Positions 8,609 to 16,270 of a stretch of 50,109 bases of DNA are shown piece by piece. Source of the stretch: Bacteroides sp. (GTDB lineage Bacteria; Bacteroidota; Bacteroidia; Bacteroidales; Muribaculaceae); the NCBI GenBank assembly GCA_014801785.1, contig JAAVDN010000009.1:98742-148850 (forward strand). The letters run 5' to 3'. Every line of letters begins with the position of its first letter. The stretch's first letter is position 1. Position numbers and translations under genes: made by a program. The notes under the pieces were generated by a model. That model was not told the DNA's origin and made no database searches. It saw only the letters and a program-made list of their open reading frames with translations.

Positions 8609-10069
8609 ATGAAACTCCCTTCTCCGAACATTCTTAAAAACAGAAAGCGAACGGCAGCCATCACTCTTACAGCGATGATCGCCATGATATTCTTTGCTGT
8701 CTCAATATTTATTTTCTCCAATAAAATTGATGACAAGAGCATAACACAACCAAAAGAATCATATTCCATCCCCGACACACTAAGAATTGGAGTTCTTAAC
8801 TCTCCAACCACCTACTTCATTTACCGTACAACACCGATGGGATATGACTATGAGTTGGTAAACGCGATGGCCGATTCCTTGAACATTAAGGTCAAGCTGT
8901 CTCCAGTAACTAACTTTCCGGACCTGCTTTCCATGCTCAAGAATGGAGAAATCGACATGATCGCATCTCCAGTCCCTGTGACAGCAGAGTTTCGGGAAGT
9001 TGTTGAATTCTGTGGTCCTACGGAACAGACTACCCAAGTACTGGTACAGAAAAAAAATCCCGATATGGCAAAAGACGTAACGGATCTTGTCGGCCGTCAT
9101 ATAACTGTTGAACAGGAGTCAAAATTCGATTATCGCCTTCAAAATCTGAACTCCGAGCTGGGAGGAGGAATTGCAGTTGAACGCATCCGCAAAGACACAC
9201 TTGTCTCAGAAGACATGATTCGCATGGTAAGCGACAGAGATATAGAGATGACAGTTGTAGATTCCGATATAGCAGCACTGAATATTCCCGACTATCCAGA
9301 TCTGGATGCAAGTCTCAGTATCAGTCTCGAACAAAATTCTCAATGGGCAGTCAAAAAAGGAAATTCAGAAATGGGAAGACTCATTGACCAATGGATTGAA
9401 GCTCACCCTGACCTGCGCAAGCAATTGCGTGATAAATATTTCCATAGCAACCGCCATCCGGAAGGACTATATATATCATCGGAGGATCTTGACGAAATCT
9501 TCGCTGCAGTATATGATGGAAAGGGAAATATTTCTTCCTACGATCATCTGTTCAAAAGCGCTGCCCAAGGGACCTCATTTGATTGGCAGTTATTAGCTGC
9601 AGTCGCCTATGTAGAATCCCGTTTCAAGACAGATCTCGTTTCTTGGGCCGGAGCACGGGGAATCATGCAGGTGATGCCCGGAACGGCCCGTGCAATGGGT
9701 TTCTCGCCTGAAAGAATGAACGAGCCGCAACAATGCATAGCCGCCGGCACCAAGATTCTCGTTACTCTTGATGAAGCACTGAGCAAAAAAATACCGGATC
9801 GGAATCAACGTCTTGACTTCATACTGGCTGCTTATAATGCCGGATTGGGCCACATCAGTGATGCCATCGCACTGGCTGAGAAATATGGAATGAACGCAAA
9901 GAAATGGAGTGGTGGGGTCGAACAGGCAGCCATAATGAAAAGCAGACCTGAATATTACCGCGACCCTGTTGTCAAAAACGGTTATTTCAGAGCCAAGGAA
10001 ACAGTTGACTTCGTAAGACAGGTCAAGTCAACCTACTCTAATTTCCGCAAAGGAGGTGCCAATACTTAA
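8609..10069 (+). CDS. MltF-like membrane-bound lytic murein transglycosylase
   Basis: Lytic transglycosylases cleave the MurNAc-GlcNAc bond of peptidoglycan to form 1,6-anhydro ends. The 486 residues begin with a basic stretch and one membrane anchor (about 14-36). A periplasmic solute-binding-like domain follows (about 55-280; LRIGVLNSPTTYF, GYDYELVNAMA), then an SLT domain from about 300. The catalytic glutamate is Glu336 in AYVESRF, followed by GARGIMQVMP and the AAYNAG motif. This order is that of MltF (formerly YfhD). The ATG at 8609 was chosen over a TTG at 8603. It lies 42 bases after recQ and may be co-transcribed. Confidence 0.9.
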   Translation: MKLPSPNILKNRKRTAAITLTAMIAMIFFAVSIFIFSNKIDDKSITQPKESYSIPDTLRIGVLNSPTTYFIYRTTPMGYDYELVNAMADSLNIKVKLSPVTNFPDLLSMLKNGEIDMIASPVPVTAEFREVVEFCGPTEQTTQVLVQKKNPDMAKDVTDLVGRHITVEQESKFDYRLQNLNSELGGGIAVERIRKDTLVSEDMIRMVSDRDIEMTVVDSDIAALNIPDYPDLDASLSISLEQNSQWAVKKGNSEMGRLIDQWIEAHPDLRKQLRDKYFHSNRHPEGLYISSEDLDEIFAAVYDGKGNISSYDHLFKSAAQGTSFDWQLLAAVAYVESRFKTDLVSWAGARGIMQVMPGTARAMGFSPERMNEPQQCIAAGTKILVTLDEALSKKIPDRNQRLDFILAAYNAGLGHISDAIALAEKYGMNAKKWSGGVEQAAIMKSRPEYYRDPVVKNGYFRAKETVDFVRQVKSTYSNFRKGGANT

Positions 10070-10095
10070 CTTAAAAATAAGAACCAGACGACTAA

Positions 10096-10147
10096 TTAAT
10101 CCCATCTTTATGGAAATGTCAATCCATTTTCATGAAGATGGGATTAA
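10096..10147. terminator. Long inverted repeat after the transglycosylase gene
   Basis: TTAATCCCATCTT (10096-10108) pairs perfectly with AAGATGGGATTAA (10135-10147), and the enclosed bases pair further (ATGGAAATG with CATTTTCAT). It lies 27 bases past the stop, so a terminator is likely, although only a weak T-rich tract follows. Confidence 0.55.
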
Positions 10148-10163
10148 AGTTAATCTCTCCTTA

Positions 10164-10193
10164 TTGTAATAAGAAGAAAAAAACCTAACTTTG
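10164..10193 (+). promoter_or_regulatory. Promoter of the DUF3332 lipoprotein gene
   Basis: TTG (10164-10166), a 19-base gap and TAACTTTG (10186-10193) fit the Bacteroidota promoter pattern. The box is 63 bases before the ATG at 10257. Confidence 0.6.
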
Positions 10194-10256
10194 TATTCTG
10201 AAAACTGACCTTAAGTCCCACTCTTGGCTAAGGTTCAAAATAACCTATACTTCGCT

Positions 10257-10835
10257 ATGAAAAAAATATATATGACCGGTTCTGTGGCAGTTCTTTTGCT
10301 TGCTACAACCACACTCAATTCATGCATAGGAAGCTTTGCGCTGACTAACAAAGTCATTAATTGGAACAAACAGGTGGGAAACAAATTCGTCAACGAACTT
10401 GTATTCTTTGCATTCTGGATTCTTCCCGTATACGAAGTGACTGCTATTGCAGATATGATCGTCATCAACTCGATTGAGTTCTGGAGCGGCAATAATCCTT
10501 TGACTGCTTCTACAAAAGTAGTAGACAGCGACCACGGTCGTTATCTGGTTGAATGCGACGGGAAGGGTTATACCATCAAGCACGAGGAAACGGGGCAGCT
10601 TACACGCCTTGACTTCGATATTCCAACACAGACCTGGAGTATAGTAATTGACGGGAACAAACACCCGTTCCTAACCTGGCTTGATGACGGATTTGTAAAA
10701 GTTCCCGGGATTAATGGGAAATTCGAACGCGTAGAATTATCCGAAGCTGGAGTGCTGGCGTATCAAGAAAGCCTCTCCCCGACTCTTTTAACACTCGGCA
10801 CTACAGACCCATATAGCCTGGCAGCTGAAAAATAA
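10257..10835 (+). CDS. DUF3332 family lipoprotein
   Basis: The 192-residue product starts with a lipoprotein signal (KKIYMTGSVAVLLLATTTLNSC); the cysteine in LNSCIGSF is the likely lipidated residue. The following IGSFALTNKV, WN and GNKFVNELVFF segments match what I recall of the DUF3332 family of Bacteroidota and Gammaproteobacteria. Its molecular role is unknown. The ATG at 10257 is preferred to a TTG at 10224 because it gives a clean signal peptide and follows a good promoter. It is followed by two YtxH genes on the same strand. Confidence 0.78.
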   Translation: MKKIYMTGSVAVLLLATTTLNSCIGSFALTNKVINWNKQVGNKFVNELVFFAFWILPVYEVTAIADMIVINSIEFWSGNNPLTASTKVVDSDHGRYLVECDGKGYTIKHEETGQLTRLDFDIPTQTWSIVIDGNKHPFLTWLDDGFVKVPGINGKFERVELSEAGVLAYQESLSPTLLTLGTTDPYSLAAEK

Positions 10836-10921
10836 TTTCCGTCTACTTACATTTTACAGAACTAAGAGGGTTCTTAAAACGTTAGATTAAGTAGAGACAA
10901 AACTTATAAAAACAGTAAAAT

Positions 10922-11125
10922 ATGAAAGCTCTTAATATCGTTGCCGCCGTTATCGGAGGGGCAATCGCCGGAGCGGCCGTAGGCCTTCTCCTGGCTCCTG
11001 AAAAAGGTGAGAAAACCCGTCGTAACATTGCCGAGATTCTGAAGAAAAACGGCATAACTCTCAAGAAAGACAAACTTGAGGAGCTCGTTGACGAGATTGA
11101 GGATCAAATCGAGAACACAATTTAA
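10922..11125 (+). CDS. YtxH-domain small membrane protein, first copy
   Basis: The 67-residue product has one N-terminal membrane segment rich in Gly and Ala (IGGAIAGAAVGLLLAPEKG), then a basic/acidic amphipathic tail. The glycine-rich helix ending in LAPEKG is the YtxH signature; such proteins are often tied to general or envelope stress in other bacteria, with no known activity. The first six residues (MKALNI) are identical to those of the next gene, which points to a tandem duplication. A small TCCGGA hairpin (11129-11144) follows the stop. Confidence 0.8.
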   Translation: MKALNIVAAVIGGAIAGAAVGLLLAPEKGEKTRRNIAEILKKNGITLKKDKLEELVDEIEDQIENTI

Positions 11126-11169
11126 GTTTCCGGACAATTCCGGACTTTTCTCAAAAATCCAAGTTATTT

Positions 11170-11361
11170 ATGAAAGCTCTTAATATCCTATATGCCTTTC
11201 TCGGTGGCGCAATCGTAGGTTGCGGGGCTGCCCTGCTTTTCGCTCCTGAAAAAGGAAGTGATGTCCGCGAGAGAATCTGCAAGATTCTGCGCCGTAAAGG
11301 TATAAAGATTTCTGATGCAGAAGTGGACGCCTTGGTTGCGGAACTTACGGGAGAGGACTAA
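11170..11361 (+). CDS. YtxH-domain small membrane protein, second copy
   Basis: This 63-residue paralogue of the preceding gene shares the MKALNI beginning, the membrane segment and the APEKGxxxRexIxxILxxxGI pattern, so the duplication is clear. The tails differ: this one ends in an acidic AELTGED instead of a longer acidic helix. A cysteine (GCGAALL) lies in the membrane segment and is absent from the first copy. The gene is 44 bases downstream of its twin, and the holin-like gene follows after a hairpin. Confidence 0.78.
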   Translation: MKALNILYAFLGGAIVGCGAALLFAPEKGSDVRERICKILRRKGIKISDAEVDALVAELTGED

Positions 11362-11394
11362 AATCATCCTCCCCTCTCTCAAGAAAACAAATCT

Positions 11395-11424
11395 GGCGGA
11401 AGCCGGCCCAGGCCGGTTTCCGCC
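11395..11424. terminator. GC-rich hairpin after the YtxH pair
   Basis: GGCGGAAGCCGGCC (11395-11408) pairs with GGCCGGTTTCCGCC (11411-11424), with one G-T pair and a two-base loop. A TTGACTTG tail follows, so it may end the YtxH transcript or attenuate read-through into the next gene. Confidence 0.6.
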
Positions 11425-11459
11425 TTGACTTGAAAATGACTTTATCCAAAGAGATATAA

Positions 11460-11846
11460 ATGAAACAGACCATCACCCAGGAAATTAGAGAAATCTTCCG
11501 CGAATCGAAAACATGGGTCGAGTTGCAGATAGAATTTACCAAACTGACAGCAGCAGAGAAATTCACCCTGCTGACCTCCACATTTGTAGTCGGAGCCATC
11601 TGCATGATGCTCGGTATGGTGGTGGTCTTTCTATTGAGTTTCTCGCTGGTTGACCTGTTCAAGATGATGATGGCTCCGGCTCTCGCCTACCTTACTGTCA
11701 GTGGCATTCTTATCCTCCTTATCGCTTTGATATATCTATTTCGGCGTGTGATAATCTTCAATCCAATCGCCAAATACATAACCCGACTGCTTCTTTCTCC
11801 CGGACAGACGCAGAACGCGACGAAAGATCTCACTCATAAAGACTGA
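11460..11846 (+). CDS. Holin-superfamily III-type small membrane protein
   Basis: The 128 residues have an N-terminal cytoplasmic amphipathic part (ITQEIREIFRESKTWVELQIEFTKLTAAEK) and two strong membrane helices (about 42-66 and 70-95) separated by a short loop. This is the layout of chromosomal proteins annotated as phage-holin family, superfamily III. In Bacteroidota they commonly sit beside YtxH genes, as here, and are probably envelope proteins and not lysis genes. The next small gene starts 5 bases after its stop, which indicates an operon. Confidence 0.72.
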   Translation: MKQTITQEIREIFRESKTWVELQIEFTKLTAAEKFTLLTSTFVVGAICMMLGMVVVFLLSFSLVDLFKMMMAPALAYLTVSGILILLIALIYLFRRVIIFNPIAKYITRLLLSPGQTQNATKDLTHKD

Positions 11847-11851
11847 ACCAG

Positions 11852-12166
11852 ATGAAAACCGGCAAACAACACAACGCTCCCCACACTCAATCTGGATTTA
11901 AAGGATATACACTCGATGAACTCCGCTATCAGCGGGCTGTATTAGCCCTTAAAGCAGAATATTGCAAGGAACGAATTTTCGAAACAGCGGAAGAACTTCA
12001 TAAGAAAACACCTTTCTCAAGTCAAGGCCAAAAAAACTACGCCAAAGGTTTGGGAGGCATTCTCGGCAAAATCGTCAGCGGTCTCAGTTATGTCGATATC
12101 GCACTCGTCGGATTCTCAGCCTTCAACTCAATAAGAAAAATAAGTTCCATCTTCCGCAAACATTGA
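11852..12166 (+). CDS. Small conserved-context protein of unknown function
   Basis: The 104-residue product begins polar (KQHNAPHTQSGFKGYT), then has a helix with YTLDELRYQRAVLALKAE, and ends with a weakly hydrophobic stretch (YVDIALVGFSAF) before a basic tail. I do not recognise a family. It follows the holin-like gene by 5 bases and ends just before prmA, so it is probably the last member of the YtxH/holin membrane module. A peripheral or single-pass membrane protein is possible. Confidence 0.6.
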   Translation: MKTGKQHNAPHTQSGFKGYTLDELRYQRAVLALKAEYCKERIFETAEELHKKTPFSSQGQKNYAKGLGGILGKIVSGLSYVDIALVGFSAFNSIRKISSIFRKH

Positions 12167-12168
12167 CC

Positions 12169-13011
12169 ATGATTGATTACATGACCATCCGCATCGACTG
12201 CGACCCATGCAACGAAGATATAACATCCCTCCTCGCTGATTCTCTCGCTGACATAGGATACGATTCCTTTGAACCCGACGAAAAAGGACTCAATGCATAT
12301 GTGCGTGCGGATCTTTACAATCGAAAAACTACTGAGGAAGCACTTGCAAATTCCCCTATCCCGGTTTCCACCAAAATCTCAGAAAATCTCGTTGAAGGTA
12401 AAGACTGGAACGAAGAATGGGAGAAAAACTACTTCAAGCCAATACGTATCGGCAAACAATGCCTCGTCCGTTCCTCATTTCATCCGGCTGAAAATACGGA
12501 ATACGAGATTGTCATTGATCCTAAGATGGCATTTGGAACCGGCCATCACTCAACGACATCTCAGATGATGAAACTGCTCCTTGATTCTGATCTTGAAGGA
12601 AAGCGTATCATCGATATGGGAACAGGAACCGGCATACTCTCTATTCTTGCAAAAAAAATGGGAGCACTCTCGGCAACCGGAATAGAAATCGACCCGTTTG
12701 CTGCGGATAATGCACGTGCAAATTGCACCCTTAACAACTGCGAGGTCACTATAATTACCGGAGATGCTGCAAAGCTGGAAGGACTTGACAATGCAGATTT
12801 TTTCCTCGCCAACATAAACCGAAATATTATTTTGGCTGACCTTGCCACCTATATCAGACACATAAATCCCAACGGCGAACTCCTGCTTAGCGGCTTCTAT
12901 GAAAAAGATATACCACTGGTTTCAGAGGCGTGTCAGTTACACGGGCTAAAACTTTTAGAAAAAAGCATTGACAACGAATGGGTGGCATTAAGATTCAAAA
13001 AAATCAAATGA
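12169..13011 (+). CDS. prmA: Ribosomal protein L11 methyltransferase
   Basis: PrmA trimethylates lysine residues and the N-terminus of ribosomal protein L11 using S-adenosylmethionine. The 280-residue product shows the family's substrate-loop motif DPKMAFGTGHHSTT, the cofactor motif IDMGTGTGILSILAKKMGA, the acidic IEIDPFA and ANINRNIIL in place of the NPP motif. An N-terminal L11-recognition domain occupies about the first 90 residues. The ATG at 12169 is used; a TTG at 12163 and an in-frame ATG at 12181 (MTIRIDC) are alternatives. A strong terminator follows. Confidence 0.92.
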   Translation: MIDYMTIRIDCDPCNEDITSLLADSLADIGYDSFEPDEKGLNAYVRADLYNRKTTEEALANSPIPVSTKISENLVEGKDWNEEWEKNYFKPIRIGKQCLVRSSFHPAENTEYEIVIDPKMAFGTGHHSTTSQMMKLLLDSDLEGKRIIDMGTGTGILSILAKKMGALSATGIEIDPFAADNARANCTLNNCEVTIITGDAAKLEGLDNADFFLANINRNIILADLATYIRHINPNGELLLSGFYEKDIPLVSEACQLHGLKLLEKSIDNEWVALRFKKIK

Positions 13012-13108
13012 CAGAGCGCATTCTACCTACACTCTGTTTCATCAGTTGCTAAAAACTATAAACCCAGACAAAGTAGATTTATTGCTCAGATAATATTTTT
13101 TAACATAT

Positions 13109-13145
13109 AAAAATGTTCCTCTCTATTTAGAGAACGAACATTTTT
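13109..13145 (+). terminator. Intrinsic terminator of prmA
   Basis: AAAAATGTTC (13109-13118) pairs with GAACATTTTT (13136-13145), with an inner TCTCT/AGAGA stem, and the T-run continues to 13149. The far end of the T-run abuts the -7 box of the next promoter. Confidence 0.85.
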
Positions 13146-13148
13146 TTT

Positions 13149-13156
13149 TATCTTTG
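13149..13156 (+). promoter_or_regulatory. Promoter of the ECF sigma factor gene
   Basis: TATCTTTG matches the -7 consensus; TTTAG at 13126-13130, inside the terminator stem, is the only -33-like element. The leader of about 155 bases begins with a hairpin (AAGTGGTT 13165-13172 with AACCACTT 13196-13203). No gene is visible between 13012 and 13316 besides these sites. Confidence 0.55.
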
Positions 13157-13316
13157 CATAATGAAAGTGGTTCTGAAACGTTCCAATATTTTCAAAACCA
13201 CTTAAACGTATTCCCGCTTTTCTTGTCCAAATGAACGAGGGAAGCTATAATCAACCTTATTATCAACATCCCTGCCTATTGAAAAGACTCTACGAAACGT
13301 AAAGACATTAACAGAA

Positions 13317-13907
13317 ATGACAGAATACCAGACCATGACCGACGAACAGCTGGTCAAGGAATATGCAGAAGGGAATAATGAGGCTTTTGACATCCTGCTC
13401 AAACGCCATCAGGATCGTATATTCACTTATATCCTCCGTATAATAAAGAACGAGGATAAGGCGAATGATATTTTTCAGGAAACCTTCGTCAAGGCCATAA
13501 TGACAATAAAACAGGGGCGCTATACCGAAAACGGCAAGTTTCCGGCTTGGATTTCTCGTATAGCCCGCAATTTGATTATTGACTATTATCGGCAGGAAAA
13601 ATCAGAAAATCTTCAATCAGCTGATCTAACTGAAATTGATATCCTCAATAGAAAAGAACTGTGCGAAGCTACCATCGAAGATGTCATTATATCTCGCCAG
13701 ATTCGAGAAGATGTCAAGATGCTGATTAATGAGCTCCCTCCTTTGCAGAAGGAAGTTCTCAACATGAGATATTATAAGAATTTGTCATTCAAAGAGATTG
13801 CAGATATAACCGGTGTAAGCATCAACACCGCTCTCGGTCGTATGCGCTACGCCCTTATCAATCTCAGACGCCTGGCCGCCCAGAAGGATATTGTTCTTAC
13901 TCTCTGA
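13317..13907 (+). CDS. ECF-type RNA polymerase sigma factor
   Basis: The 196-residue product directs RNA polymerase to a subset of promoters. Region 2 spans about 10-95 (LLKRHQDRIFTYILRII, DIFQETFVKA, FPAWISRIARNLIIDYYR) and region 4 spans about 130-190 (LPPLQKEVLNMRYYKNLSFKEIADITGVSINTALGRMRYA, a helix-turn-helix). No region 1.1 or 3 is present. No anti-sigma gene lies beside it, so it may be controlled by transcription or by a distant partner. A 51-residue ORF follows 316 bases downstream on the same strand. The leader carries a hairpin right at the predicted transcript start. Confidence 0.9.
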   Translation: MTEYQTMTDEQLVKEYAEGNNEAFDILLKRHQDRIFTYILRIIKNEDKANDIFQETFVKAIMTIKQGRYTENGKFPAWISRIARNLIIDYYRQEKSENLQSADLTEIDILNRKELCEATIEDVIISRQIREDVKMLINELPPLQKEVLNMRYYKNLSFKEIADITGVSINTALGRMRYALINLRRLAAQKDIVLTL

Positions 13908-13978
13908 CTCCCAAGAATCAGAGAGTATTATTACTTTCCCTCTGCCTAAACTGTCAATAGTCCATATAACCATATTAA

Positions 13979-14021
13979 AACCGCCACAAATCCACATTCA
14001 TCTCCAGGATTTTTGGCGGTT
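13979..14021 (+). terminator. Probable terminator of the sigma factor gene
   Basis: AACCGCCA (13979-13986) pairs with TGGCGGTT (14014-14021); TATTCTTTT follows. The loop is 27 bases. It is followed at once by the first copy of the dispersed palindromic repeat. Confidence 0.6.
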
Positions 14022-14024
14022 ATT

Positions 14025-14121
14025 CTTTTCGCTTAGCCCGCTATGCTCCTGCCCTCCGCATCCTATTGACCGACGCGGATAGCCACCGCTTTATATGCAA
14101 ATTTATTTTTACCAGCTTCTT
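14025..14121. repeat. Dispersed palindromic repeat family 1, half copy
   Basis: This segment resembles the right half of the full copy at 25054-25215. It shares TTTTCGCTTAGCCCGCT, then CTCC-rich and CGGATAGC-like stretches, and GCTTTATATGC. It ends in TTTATTTTTACCAGCTTCTT, the complement of the left end seen at 34089. The left arm is missing. The rest of 13908-14223 holds only a terminator and A/T-rich sequence. Confidence 0.65.
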
Positions 14122-14223
14122 TATAACTTTTTATTATACGCTTTTTTTATCTTGTCGCAATAATATTGGATACGGACGCGTTATAAGGATGTTAATGTTC
14201 TGACGTTTTTAACCCTCCTGCCT

Positions 14224-14379
14224 ATGGCAAATGATTCTACTACATCTTCAATGCAATCAGAATCCGCTGTCAGCACTCTCGAATCTCCCAGAAAGTCAAC
14301 ACTGGCATTTGTCAGCCAGTTTGCACGCGTATACGCATCCCTCGGGAACCGTGAACTGAATCCTCTGATTGTCAATTAA
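14224..14379 (+). CDS. Small 51-residue protein downstream of the sigma factor
   Basis: ATG at 14224 and TAA at 14377-14379 give a short product rich in Ser and Thr at the N-terminus, followed by STLAFVSQFARVYASL and a hydrophobic LIVN end. Small Bacteroidota proteins with a similar F-x-x-Q-F-A-R-x-Y core are familiar to me, but without a known function. The frame is clean and lies in an otherwise gene-free gap just before glnS. Its function is unknown; a regulatory peptide is one possibility. Confidence 0.55.
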   Translation: MANDSTTSSMQSESAVSTLESPRKSTLAFVSQFARVYASLGNRELNPLIVN

Positions 14380-14478
14380 AATGCAAAACTCTTGCCTCAG
14401 ATGCGGTTTATTCCCGTCCAGGCAAGATTTTTTCTTGTCATTCTCATTAATTCAAACAGACGCCGCACAAAACTTAAT

Positions 14479-16191
14479 ATGGCAGAAAATAACATAGAGA
14501 TCGCGGAAGAATCCGCAAATGAAGGGCTCAATTTTGTTGAGCAGTATATTAAAGAAGATCTTGAAGCCGGCAAGAACGGAGGACGCTTAAACACACGTTT
14601 CCCTCCGGAACCAAACGGCTATCTTCATATCGGCCATGCCAAAGCCATTATAATGGACTTCGGAGCTGCTGAAAAATTCGGAGGAACCTGTAATCTCCGG
14701 TTTGATGACACCAATCCCCAAAAGGAAGACACCGAATATGTTGAGGCTATCAAACGGGACATCCATTGGCTCGGCTTCGATTGGGGAGACCGTCTCTATT
14801 ATGCTTCTGACTACTTTCCGAAACTATACGACTTGGCAATCCGCATGATTAAGGAAGGTAAAGCGTATGTTGACGAACAGTCTTCCGAACAGATAGCCGC
14901 TCAGAAAGGAACTCCGACTCAACCGGGTCAGAACTCTCCTTTCAGGGATCGCCCCATAGAAGAGAATCTCGATCTCTTTGAAAGGATGAATAAAGGAGAA
15001 TTCCCGGAAGGTGCAATGGTTCTAAGGGCAAAAATAGACATGGCCAGCGACAATATGCACTTCCGCGATCCTATAATGTATCGAATCATACATACTCCTC
15101 ACTGGCGCACCGGAAATACTTGGAAAGTATATCCGATGTATGATTTCGCACACGGCCAAAGCGATTATTTCGAAGGAGTGACACATTCCATCTGTACTCT
15201 GGAATTTGTTCCCCATCGTCCCCTATACGAATATTTCGTCAAAGAATTAGCTGACGAGAGTTATTGCCCGCGTCAGATTGAATTCAACCGTCTCAACCTG
15301 ACCTATACCGTGATGAGCAAGCGCAAGCTTCTGCAGCTTGTCAAAGAGGGACTTGTTGCCGGATGGGACGATCCTCGAATGCCGACTCTCTGCGGTTTGA
15401 GACGCCGTGGATACACTCCGGAATCAATCCGGAATTTCGTTGACCGTATCGGTTATACGAAATATGAGGCCCTTAACCATATTGAACTCCTTGAGCATTC
15501 AGTAAGGGAAGACCTCAACAAGAAAGCAATTCGAGTCAGCGCGGTTAATAATCCTGTAAAACTCATTCTCACCAATTATCCGGAGGATAAAGTAGAGATG
15601 ATGGAGATGGATTCCAATCCGGAAGATCCGGAAGCAGGAACTCATCAGCTCCCATTCTCCCGCGAGCTATGGATTGAACGTGAGGACTTCATGGAGAATC
15701 CTCCTAAGAAATTCTTCCGAATGTCACCAGGCAAGGAAACACGCCTCAAGGGAGCATATATCGTTAAATGCACCGGTTGCAAACATAACGATAATGGAGA
15801 AATTGAAGAAATCTATGCTGAATATGATCCCGAAACCCGTAGCGGCCTTCCGGGAGCCGACCGCAAAGTTAAGGGAACACTCCATTGGGTCAGTGTTCCG
15901 CATGCTGTAAAGGCTGAGGTCCGAGATTATGACCGGCTTTTTTCTGTAGAGAATCCATCAGCAGAAGAGGGTGATTTCCGCGATCTTCTCAATCCGGACT
16001 CCCTTAAAGTCCGCGACAATGTGATGGTCGAACCTTGGCTTGCAGAACGCGCGCAGCCCGGAGACAACTATCAGTTCGTCCGCCTCGGGTACTACACTGT
16101 AGACCCTGACTCTCGCCCCGGCCATCTGGTATTCAACCGCACAATTGGCCTCAAAGACACATGGGCCAAAGAGATGAGTAAATCCAATTAG
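14479..16191 (+). CDS. glnS: Glutaminyl-tRNA synthetase
   Basis: The enzyme attaches glutamine to tRNA-Gln. The 570-residue class I synthetase has the HIGH motif within PEPNGYLHIGH (50-53) and VMSKRKL (278-284) as the KMSKS motif. The GlnRS-type features CNLRFDDTNP and YDFAHGQSDYFEGVTHSICTLEF are also present, and beta-barrel anticodon-binding domains fill the last 230 residues. The frame is open to 14392, but the ATG at 14479 (MAENNIEIAE) gives the normal family length. It is monocistronic and ends at a very strong bidirectional hairpin. Confidence 0.95.
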   Translation: MAENNIEIAEESANEGLNFVEQYIKEDLEAGKNGGRLNTRFPPEPNGYLHIGHAKAIIMDFGAAEKFGGTCNLRFDDTNPQKEDTEYVEAIKRDIHWLGFDWGDRLYYASDYFPKLYDLAIRMIKEGKAYVDEQSSEQIAAQKGTPTQPGQNSPFRDRPIEENLDLFERMNKGEFPEGAMVLRAKIDMASDNMHFRDPIMYRIIHTPHWRTGNTWKVYPMYDFAHGQSDYFEGVTHSICTLEFVPHRPLYEYFVKELADESYCPRQIEFNRLNLTYTVMSKRKLLQLVKEGLVAGWDDPRMPTLCGLRRRGYTPESIRNFVDRIGYTKYEALNHIELLEHSVREDLNKKAIRVSAVNNPVKLILTNYPEDKVEMMEMDSNPEDPEAGTHQLPFSRELWIEREDFMENPPKKFFRMSPGKETRLKGAYIVKCTGCKHNDNGEIEEIYAEYDPETRSGLPGADRKVKGTLHWVSVPHAVKAEVRDYDRLFSVENPSAEEGDFRDLLNPDSLKVRDNVMVEPWLAERAQPGDNYQFVRLGYYTVDPDSRPGHLVFNRTIGLKDTWAKEMSKSN

Positions 16192-16207
16192 TATGGTATT
16201 CTGAGAT

Positions 16208-16264
16208 GATATAATATACAAAGAGCCTCCGGAGTTGTTCCGGAGGCTCTTTGTATATTATATC
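16208..16264. terminator. Bidirectional terminator with 26-base perfect arms
   Basis: Bases 16208-16233 are the exact complement of 16239-16264 around the loop GTTGT. The core is GAGCCTCCGGA/TCCGGAGGCTC and the outer part is A/T-rich, which supplies T-runs in both directions. It separates glnS (plus) from the convergent outer-membrane gene (minus). Confidence 0.88.
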
Positions 16265-16270
16265 GTCGAA

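Noticed and set aside
11460-11846. Prophage lysis cassette because of the holin-like protein
   Set aside because: No endolysin or other phage gene is near; the neighbours are YtxH genes and prmA, the usual chromosomal context.
13161-13205. A 14-residue leader peptide before the ECF sigma factor
   Set aside because: Its ATG lies at or before the predicted transcript start, so it would not be translated from that promoter.
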